Source: Coptis chinensis (Eukaryota; Streptophyta; Magnoliopsida; Ranunculales; Ranunculaceae). From it: a DNA stretch of 64,000 nt. The DNA lies in the NCBI GenBank assembly GCA_015680905.1, contig CM027377.1, positions 33,938,501 to 34,002,500 on the forward strand, written 5' to 3'. Below the pieces are notes generated by a model. The model saw only the letters and a program-made list of their open reading frames with translations. It ran no database searches and was not told where the DNA came from. Shown here in pieces: positions 56,678 to 64,000 of the stretch. The translations under genes were made by a program, and so were the position numbers. Numbering within the stretch: the stretch's first letter is position 1; each line of letters begins with the position of its first letter.

Positions 56678-56845
56678 CGTAGTGTTTTTCAAGCTGAATT
56701 CTATATTGGATGAGGATTAGCACAGTGTTAGATCCATCAAATTTATGTTTTTGTTTTTTCAATTTGAATTATCTATAGTTCATCATAACTTAATGAAAGA
56801 CATATACAGAGTCGTTCAAAATTTTCTTTTGATGACATTAAGAAC
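56678..56845 (+). other. 3'-UTR of gene A
   Basis: A GATGAGGATTA phrase occurs twice (around the stop and at ~56,708), and a GAGGATTAGTA phrase also follows gene B's stop, hinting at shared ancestry of the 3' ends. Confidence 0.35.
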
Positions 56846-57480
56846 CTATTTTGGCTTGACTCCAGCTAAGGTCATCTGAAACAAAACCTTTTGCTCCTCA
56901 CATGTTAGCCTACCCCCATATGTATGACCCCCTAAGTCGGTCTTTGGCGGGTGGTTGTGACGACCACATTCAACACTCACCTTCCACTTATCATCACGAC
57001 CAGGCAAGTAAATCCCCCTAAGCAAGAAGGGACAATCACACTTCTTTGTGCCACTCTTTATCTTTCTTTTCTTTTTCTCATGTTGATCCTTCACTATTTT
57101 CTTATGCCTTTCAAAGTTCACGTCATAGTCAATACTTATTCCAATTTGATTTCCTTCTTTCCAATTTCCAGAACAGCCGTAAAAAGGATATACACACGGC
57201 TAATAATGAGGCCGACACGGTTAAGTGGACCAATAAATCTGTTCACATGTTAGCCTACCCCCATATGTATGACCCCCTAAGTCGGTCTTCGGCGGGTGGT
57301 TGTGACGACCACATTCAACACTCACCTTCCACTTATCATCACGACCAGGCAAGTAAATCCCCCTAAGCAAGAAGGGACAATCACACTTCTTTGTGCCACT
57401 CTTTATCTTTCTTTCCTTTTTCTCATGTTGATCCTTCACTATTTTCTTATGCCTTTCAAAGTTCACGTCATAGTCAATAC
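56846..57480 (-). pseudogene. FAR1/MULE transposase N-terminal fragment, duplicated
   Basis: Minus strand: FERHKKIVKDQHEKKKRKIK, GTKKCDCPFLLRGIYLPGRD, then KWKVSVECGRHNHPPKTDL and GGHTYGGRLTCEEQKVL. C..CPF.LR......W.....CG.HNH is the WRKY/GCM1-type zinc finger at the start of MULE transposases and FAR1/FHY3 relatives. The DDE catalytic part is not present. It exists twice because of the 345-bp duplication at 56,898-57,587. Lies between paralogous genes A and B. Confidence 0.75.
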
Positions 57481-57587
57481 TTATTCCGATTTGATTTCCT
57501 TCTTTCCAATTTCCAGAACAGCCGTAAAAAGGATGTACACACGGCTAATAATGAGGCCGACACGGTTAAGTGGACCAATAAATATGT
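56898..57587. repeat. 345-bp tandem duplication
   Basis: Copy 1 is 56,898-57,242 and copy 2 is 57,243-57,587, nearly identical (about five differences), so recent. Both start TCACATGTTAGCCTACCCCC and end AGTGGACCAATAAAT. They contain the transposase fragment above. Confidence 0.92.
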
Positions 57588-58400
57588 TCCTACTATTTCT
57601 TATATAGTTATATCATCAGCAAAAAAAAAGGTAACATTCGAAACTGACGGTTTCATCAGCTTTTTACCACCTCTCAAAAGTCAAAACCCCCTAATCCTAG
57701 ATTCCATCTCCAAAAAAATTTGTATCAAACTTTTACAATCAATGGATTCTTTCAATAGATACACCTCTCAAAACTACGCACCATCAGCACCCACGTTACC
57801 CGATAATTACGGAACAAGAACCACTTTCTCCACCAACCCAACCTAATTGCAAAGTAACATAGTATACTATATATGTCCTCAATAAAGCCTTCTAAACTGA
57901 CAGACCCCAAAGAATACAACTTCTTAGTTAATAAAAGTGATATGGACTCTTGAGCACAAACTGTGGATAGTTGAATATTCTAGGATCATTCTCTTTACTA
58001 ATGGCATGCCCTTTACATTAATTCTTTAACTAGAGGTGTATCCAGAAGCAAAATTATGATCCATCAAATTTAGTGTTTCTAACCTCAATAATGCAACAAT
58101 CTTTTCCAATCATTTGCATTTTGTTGCCATAACATAATATACAAGTATATTACACAACCGCGATAATTCAACAAAAATATTCTAACAAGTGTATCAGTCA
58201 AATAACTGAGGCCAAAAAAAGAATGCTCAATATTACTCAATTATATACTTTTCTAGAACATACAATGCAAATTAAACCCTAATTAAGAAATTATAATCAA
58301 GAAAACAAATTAATAATGCGAAAAAAGATACTAACCTGTGCAATCATTCTGTGTGAAACCTTTCTTAAGTAGCCTAGATCCGGAAACACATAACACTGAA
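57588..58400 (+). other. spacer with a 34-codon frame
   Basis: 57,742-57,846 reads MDSFNRYTSQNYAPSAPTLP then DNYGTRTTFSTNPT and stops. It looks like an unstructured protein start but is too short to call. The rest is AT-rich. Confidence 0.3.
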
Positions 58401-58530
58401 TCCATCGGCGAACTGACCACGCAACATTTATCTCCTAGATGTAGAAAGAGATGCTCAGATGCCCATATGACGCCTGGGAATTGAACCTACAATAAACTGC
58501 AACTTCACGCTAGATGTCAAACACCTTTGC
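58401..58530 (-). other. possible SINE/tRNA-like piece
   Basis: On the minus strand GGTTCAATTCCCAGGCG matches a pol III B box, and TAGCGTGAAGTTG about 20 bp upstream is a weak A-box candidate. It ends in a good splice-donor-like CACAG|GTTAG. Ambiguous. Confidence 0.25.
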
Positions 58531-58792
58531 TTGCTAAAACATTCTCAACTGCTTTGTCCGTCTCCATGGTAACATCATCATCTTGACTACTAATATTCTT
58601 CTCATAAACTTTCAAATCTGGATCTTGATTAAAAACTGCTGGGGTGGAAGTATTCTTGGTTAAATCTTTGTCAATATCATAAACCCTTGAAAAGTGATCA
58701 CTATTGTTTTGCTCCTCTACCATTGAATCAAGAAACGTCCAAGATTTTGAAGTGTGAGTAACATTCACATAATCAGATACATATCTTACCAT
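58517..58792 (-). CDS. unidentified 91-residue ORF
   Basis: Minus-strand frame starting MVRYVSDYVNVTHTSKSWTF, acidic and Ser/Asn-rich, ending TDKAVENVLASKGV. It has no domain I recognise and no clear splice borders at the start. Composition suggests real or once-real coding sequence. Not related to genes A-C as far as I can see. Confidence 0.3.
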   Translation of the reverse strand: MVRYVSDYVNVTHTSKSWTFLDSMVEEQNNSDHFSRVYDIDKDLTKNTSTPAVFNQDPDLKVYEKNISSQDDDVTMETDKAVENVLASKGV

Positions 58793-58799
58793 GAAGATT

Positions 58800-59491
58800 G
58801 GAGCAATTTAATGTGAAAGGAAGCTGCGTGGGAAAAAGAGGTAGCAATTCAAATTTGAATTGAATTTGATATACAGTACCCGCTTAAAACATATGTTATA
58901 ATTTGTTGGGCCCAGGCCCAACAGTAATAGTATACTTATAGGTTTCTAAACCCAATAGCTTCTACCTAATTTTAAAAAAAAATCTAATTTAAAATAAGGT
59001 GATTTAGCTTTAGGTTGTCCCAATAATATGGGTATTTGCATTGGACCCAAAGTTTTACGTTTCTTAGCTTTAGGTAACCCTATCGTTAGTTAATGATTCA
59101 TTTATCAAGTTTGACCGTCTATTGTGGTGTGTCTGGTGTTATGCCCTTTCAAAATGCAACAACTACCCCTCACACGTTTTGCACGTGCCCACACCATAAA
59201 ACTAAAAATCCAAATTTCAAAATACCCAACACGTGTCATAATCCATGCTCCTAATAGAGTGGAGGCTGCAAAAAAGGAGAAGCTTGCTGTTCCAAAATAT
59301 CAAAATTTAAGAGATATACAAAACTAAAAACCTATGAAAAGTGAACTTCCAATCACTTAGTAAAACATAATCTATTAACCTAAAAAAAAACAATTTAACT
59401 ACACCTATCGAAAAACCAGGTAGCCTATTTTCTTCCTCTTCTTTATTATTTACAATTATTTATTGACTTCATTTTATTATGTATATTGCAG
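58800..59491. other. upstream region of gene B
   Basis: Non-coding. A CCAG|GTAGCC site at 59,421 could be the donor of a 5'-UTR exon spliced to 59,492, as in genes A and C. No clear TATA box. Confidence 0.35.
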
Positions 59492-59976
59492 ATAATGGCG
59501 TATAAAAATTACAGCTTATGTAAAAAAAAATGCTAAAGGAAATTCTAGAAGCAGGACTTAACATTCAACAAGATCCGGTCTACAACACAGAATTAGAGAG
59601 CGGACGATTCAAAAGCATTGTAACATTAAAGGTACCAAAAGACTTATTCTTTAACAGTGAAGACGTCATAGTTAAAGAAATTGATGGAAGCCCAACATAT
59701 TATGTTGCAAAAGCAGAGGATTCAGTAGCTTTTCACGCAATACAGTTTATAAAGGATGAACGTGATATGGAAATTGAATACTTCAATTTCAAAGAACTTA
59801 TGAAGAAAAGAATAGAAGTTGAAGAGAAACAAAATCAACTCGACATCCTCAAAAATATTATGCTAGATTGTTTGGTTGATGATAAACACAACAAAGATAA
59901 AATATATTATCTCGAAGAAAAAATTAAAGGAATGAAGGGCATGGAGAGTTCCATAATAAAGAAAAGAAAACCATGA
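59492..59976 (+). CDS. small dsRNA-binding-motif-like protein, gene B
   Basis: After TTGCAG the exon starts ATAATGGCG. From ATG 59,495 the frame would read MAYKNYSLCKKK and then stop, because the A-run at 59,522-59,530 puts it out of phase with the main frame. The main frame is open from ATG 59,530 to 59,976 (148 residues): MLKEILEAGLNIQQDPVYNT, strands RFKSIVTLKVPKDLFF, final helix EDSVAFHAIQFIKDE. A charged coiled-coil follows (FKELMKKRIEVEEKQNQLDI) with a basic tail KKRKP. The fold matches gene A and C. Either translation starts at 59,530 or the copy carries an A-run frameshift. Function unknown. Confidence 0.55.
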
Positions 59977-60554
59977 GGATTAGTACTTTAATACCAAAAC
60001 TTTATTATGTTGGTCACATAGTATTTTTTTAATGGCCGAGGTTTGACGCTTCTTATTTATGAAAGTTTGTAACTATTGAGTCCGTTAATTTTTAGTTTAA
60101 ATTTATAATATTAGCATGCTCGCTTTTCCAATTCGACTACTTCAAGTTATATTGTGTTCGATATCAAAAAAATATAAGTCATTTGTCACCTTTGGAGTAG
60201 GTATTCGTATCATAGCATTGTTTCGTTTGCTGACCTTCTAAAAGAAGTGAGTAATTGTAAATAAGTGGATGCCCTGAACATTCAACAAAATAAATCTTTG
60301 ATGCGGTGTCTTCCAAATATTAATGAGATAGTGAGTTCTTCCTTCAGTATTCTAATGCCAAATACCAAATGATCTTTAAAAAAAAACACACCATTGGAAG
60401 TGCGAAAGAATTAGGCAGTCAGCAACATTCTTAGATGTCTAGATTTTTTTAGTATTATCGGACGGTTTTGCAACTCCATTATATAAACTCTCCTAAATCA
60501 CCACAAATTACCACAAGAGCACAATCGATTATGAAAATGGTGAAACCTCATGTT
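59977..60554. other. spacer after gene B
   Basis: Likely 3'-UTR then AT-rich sequence with no gene. Confidence 0.35.
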
Positions 60555-60950
60555 ATCCCTCAACAATCTCTCTCCTCAGAGACACACCACACATCACAGT
60601 GTGGAAATCCTCACACACTCTGAGTTTCTTTACAATCCTAATGGGGATTCCAACAGTCGTAGTAAATAGTCCAAATGATATATGTAAAAGATCCTCCAGT
60701 GCTTCCTTGATCTCTTTTGACTTTGGGTGCGTAATGTCACCAGCAAATAACTCATGTAAAATCCCATCCTCTGCTTCCATTAAGCTGCAGCCAGGGTTCT
60801 TTCTGACTCCTTTTTCTCTAATCAGGATTTCCATGGTTCCGACAAGCACCAAAGAGTGCTCCACACACGCCTCAATAGGCATCGTCGCTGCAAGGTTTAA
60901 GGCTTCTTCCAAGTGTCCAGCACAACCAAGAAGATCTACCATTACTACGT
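60555..60950 (-). pseudogene. PPR E/DYW fragment with internal deletion
   Basis: Minus strand: VDLLGCAGHLEEALNLAATM, then REKGVRKNPGCSLMEAEDGI and LHELFAGDITHPKSKEIKEA, then directly FGLFTTTVGIPIRIVKKLRV and CEDFHTVMCGVSL. The E domain joins the late DYW domain without the middle portion that has the HxE zinc site (about 35 residues lost). The end (GDYW) is missing. The frame is open across the deletion. Confidence 0.8.
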
Positions 60951-61011
60951 CAAAAAAAACCACCAAGAAGATGAATATCTAGATTTTGGGTATATTCAGA
61001 TTTTGGGCAAT

Positions 61012-61310
61012 GCCTAGCCACATGACTCATTCGGACAGTCATGACCCAGGTGGCCAGTCTTCCTGCAATTGTTGTATGCCTTATCATTTGTGCAGTCAAC
61101 AGCTATATGGCCAGTCTTATAGCAGTTGTTGCAAACCCTGAGGTCACCAGGTGGTAGAGAAGGCGCGCTGAATCTTTGGCAATGTGACCCGAAATTTTAC
61201 CGAAAAGTATGGCATATCACCTCATTTTGGTAGTCAACGCCCCATGTGGCGGGCTCACGACAATTCCAGCACAATGACTTAGTGGAACACTCAGCAGCTG
61301 CAATATGCCT
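61012..61310 (-). pseudogene. CCHC zinc-knuckle protein fragment (GIS2/CNBP-like)
   Basis: Minus strand: ECSTKSLCWNCREPATWGVD, then a broken knuckle, SAPSLPPGDLRVCNNCYKTG, HIAVDCTNDKAYNNCRKTGH and LGHDCPNES. The plant CCHC nucleic-acid-binding protein with SAPPLPPGDLRLCNNCYKQG HIA.DCTN is plainly the source. One knuckle has lost a Cys (CNNC changed to YNNC), and a stop occurs near 61,190. It follows the PPR fragment within 60 bp on the same strand. Confidence 0.8.
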
Positions 61311-62761
61311 GATAACAATGCCAAGGAAAGATAACATATCCATATTAAATTTTTTGGATGTAGATGGAGGAGGAAAACACAGGGTAGGAAATCAAAATTA
61401 TATTTTGTGGGATTAAGGTTTGTTCTGATATTTTACATGAGTACAGAACAACATGTAAGGTTGGCTTAGGGGATGAAAGTTTACAAACAGCAAAATTAAA
61501 CACAAATACAAATCAATGGAATTACCATATCAACTATATTAGCTTTAGATATATAATTTCAAAATCAAAACAATGTTTATTTTCCGGATAAGCTAGAAAG
61601 CATCCTTATTACAATAGCTTTGACCAAAACTGAAAGATACTTAATAAACTTGGATCAAGTTTTGACAAACTTGAGTTGTGACAGGAGCTGCTCTGTTCTG
61701 TACTCACTGAGTAATCATCAAAATGTCTACTGCAGGCATTAGGGCTCATCTTTGCTAATAACATGTGGCAGAAATAGTTTTGCTTTAGTTCTGCGTAATG
61801 ATGTGGTGAATATCTTTGATCTGCCCTTTAAACATGATCGTTGGTTAAATAGCCATTCCTACTCTTTGTACTCCCTCTAGATTGCCCAAAATCCATTTCC
61901 ACAACCTTGACATTGTCTTCAATGTATTTATCCATTTACATGCAGAAAAATCAGATTGCAGATTAAAGGGTGAAGAAATAATCTTTAAACATGGGATTTT
62001 CCATATTCCAAGTTAGCTATCTATGTTGAAAAAATGTCTCTCTGTATAGCAATGAAGAAGTACCTTAGTAATCCAATTACAGTTTGTAAAGCTCAGGCAA
62101 CTAGAACATCCTTCTTTATGTTTGGGGATGACTGGACCAAATTCCCAATCACACCAACCTGACATGCACAAAAAATAATTCTGAAAATGATATAAACGTA
62201 TTAATAAAATAAAATAAAAAAAGGAAAAAATATCAGTTATGCCTCATGCACTCATCTGTCCTAACCTTAAGATTGTTCTTACTGTTAAACAAGATCTCAC
62301 AAATAGATTAAACAAGTACATAGTACTAGAAGTTGCTAAAGTTTAGCGATGAGTTCAACAGTTTCACTAGATGTTATAGAATACGAATAATTGAACTACG
62401 GTATGTTCCAACTAGATGAGAAACGGCAAAAATAATTTCATATATGTGTTATAATTACAAAGCAAATACAAGAGCTTCACCTTCGTTTCCAGCAGCACAG
62501 TCCATATCCACATCTGTATTTAATTTAAGAGATTTAGACGTGAAATCAATTGGTATGTTGAAATAACCAACCTCAAACATGAAAAAGAAAAGAAAATCCT
62601 CAAGTCTATACATGAAAAATATAATGGGCTTAAGCCCATGTTAAAGACACCAAACCATATTTGCGACATTAGCCGAATAGTACAATTATAGATATACATG
62701 AAATTAGAATAATACACAAACTAAACTTCTAATCAAATAGGGATCCCTAATCAATTTAAAA
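61311..62761. other. 1.4-kb non-coding stretch upstream of gene C
   Basis: AT-rich; no frame with a recognised product; no repeat ends paired. Confidence 0.35.
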
Positions 62762-62771
62762 CTATAAATAC
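62762..62771 (+). promoter_or_regulatory. TATA box of dsRBM-like gene C
   Basis: CTATAAATAC, a canonical plant TATA box. A 5'-UTR exon would run to the AAAAG|GTACAC donor at 62,852 and be spliced to 63,485 (TTTCTTAG|CTATC). Confidence 0.5.
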
Positions 62772-63085
62772 ACCACAACAATGCCTCAAGTAAAATAATT
62801 TTAAGAAAACTTATCATCATAAACAAGGATTCAGAGCTACTACAAAAAAAAGGTACACATTCCAATAAAAAAAAAATCAATCTTATTAGATTTTTTTAAT
62901 AATATTAGTTAACATGTGTTATTTTAATCCATGAATTAAGCATAAATATTTGAACAAATAGTTGTATGAATAGGTTGAACCAATTGAACCATCGATATTC
63001 TATCCGTAGGTAAAAACACAATAGCAGGAATACCAATGACAGTGGAATAAGCAGAAAATAAAACAGTCATACCCAAATTTCACTA

Positions 63086-63288
<203 letters not shown>

Positions 63289-63484
63289 TTATAATTCTGT
63301 CATATCATGTCTAATAAGTTGATATAATGTTCTAAATATGGATCTACAAGAAGCATAAAAGGTACGATTTTTTAAAACAAGTATCTTTTTTTTTTTTTTT
63401 GTGTGTATTGCTACATTTAGTTATTTCGATTAAAAAAATAATCTTCTACTTACTACAATGTGAACATAACATTTTTTTTCTTAG

Positions 63485-64000
63485 CTATCTTATACAAAAA
63501 CACATAAAAGGATCACAATGGAGATGAGAACAGAGCAATATTCAGGAGGGATTGAAGTGTCATTCAAATCTATGCTAGAAGAAATAATGAAAAAGCTAAA
63601 TCTGGATCAACCTGTTTACGAAAGTTCAATACATAACGGAATGTACAATGGAAGCGTCAGGGTGAGAAATGATGTAGTTGGTGTGGAAGGTGCGTCTGAA
63701 ATATCCATTGAAGAGACTGAAAACACTGCAGCAAGATGGGCAATTGAATTTACACAAAAAGTTAATGAATTCGAAGTTGTTGACTACCACTTCAAGGAGT
63801 TGAAAATCAAGCGAAAGTTCTTCAAAGAACAACAAGAAAGAATCGAATTCCTCGAGAAATCAATGAATATCAAACAACGAACAAAGGCAAGTTTTTTTAT
63901 TTAATATGATTTTTCATATGTTATATATAACTAACTTTTTAAAGTTTAGGTTTGAAGAATTGAAGCACGTCGCGGAATATCCAGTACAGATATTAGAAGT
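63485..64000 (+). CDS. small dsRNA-binding-motif-like protein, gene C (runs off the window)
   Basis: ATG at 63,518, 33 bp after a TTTCTTAG acceptor. Reads MEMRTEQYSGGIEVSFKSML, EEIMKKLNLDQPVYESSIHN, strands YNGSVRVRNDVVGVEGA, helix EETENTAARWAIEFTQKV, then a charged coil FKELKIKRKFFKEQQERIEF. It is the clearest dsRBM match of the three (L..IM..L.L..PVYESS...G.Y.GSV.V....V.G.....I..ENTAA..AI). KKxAK is again replaced. The frame stops at 63,904 in FFI, but a GCAAGT site at ~63,893 and a TTTAG at ~63,949 suggest a GC-AG intron with coding after it. The end is outside the window. Confidence 0.65.

Overview
The window is nuclear DNA of a flowering plant, most likely a eudicot. It is AT-rich, has GT-AG introns, and carries plant-specific families: PLS-class PPR proteins, an auxin response factor, SABATH methyltransferase, plant mobile domain (PMD) and FAR1/MULE zinc finger. 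I cannot name the species. It is gene-poor and repeat-rich. Only one long protein gene is plainly intact, a 731-residue PPR protein at 25,339-27,534 (-). At least two of three small dsRNA-binding-motif-like genes at 55-64 kb also look functional. Nearly everything else is mobile DNA or broken pieces of host genes.

Layout. 0-10 kb: a fragment of an aspartic protease and a 400-bp repeat, then a retroposed DUF4283/LINE-ORF1 sequence (-) with a 17-bp target duplication at 1,927/9,730. A 5.4-kb non-autonomous CACTA transposon (4,143-9,536) sits inside it. This CACTA carries exon pieces of seven unrelated host genes in both orientations: auxin response factor, chorismate synthase, DUF218 protein, SABATH methyltransferase, synaptotagmin, polyamine transporter and CCT-eta chaperonin. 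A LINE reverse transcriptase relic follows. 10-20 kb: a hAT-like MITE with a SINE piece inside, short duplications, and three unidentified exon-like segments on the minus strand. 20.7-22.4 kb: a minus-strand mosaic of CDK, OEP16-1 and CRLK-type kinase exons. 23-24.1 kb: a 355-bp direct duplication ending in a fold-back MITE. 25.3-27.5 kb: the PPR gene.

27.8-37 kb: a graveyard of aspartic protease pseudogenes (one nearly full-length and at least three fragments), broken up by a 724-bp MULE with a perfect 9-bp target duplication, a Tourist-like MITE, a non-coding 3.6-kb stretch of unknown class and a 5S-rRNA-derived segment. 37-44.5 kb: plus-strand exon pieces of VDAC porin, an unknown terminal exon, a Dabb-domain protein and a PPR. 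44.5-47.6 kb: a PIF/Harbinger-type element (14-bp TIRs, TTA target duplication) whose only recognisable cargo is a three-exon plant mobile domain gene. 48.9-51.4 kb: a Helitron relic with pieces of a DYW-type PPR gene and a WOX-like homeodomain beside it. 54.2-55.0 kb: a truncated phospholipase D gamma pseudogene.

55.2-64 kb: three same-strand genes for small proteins with a degenerate dsRNA-binding-like fold followed by a charged helix. At least two have a 5'-UTR intron and a TATA box. They are separated by a duplicated FAR1/MULE transposase relic and a minus-strand PPR + CCHC-zinc-finger fragment pair. No operon-like organisation applies. The repeated theme is capture and scrambling of host exons by several different transposon classes.
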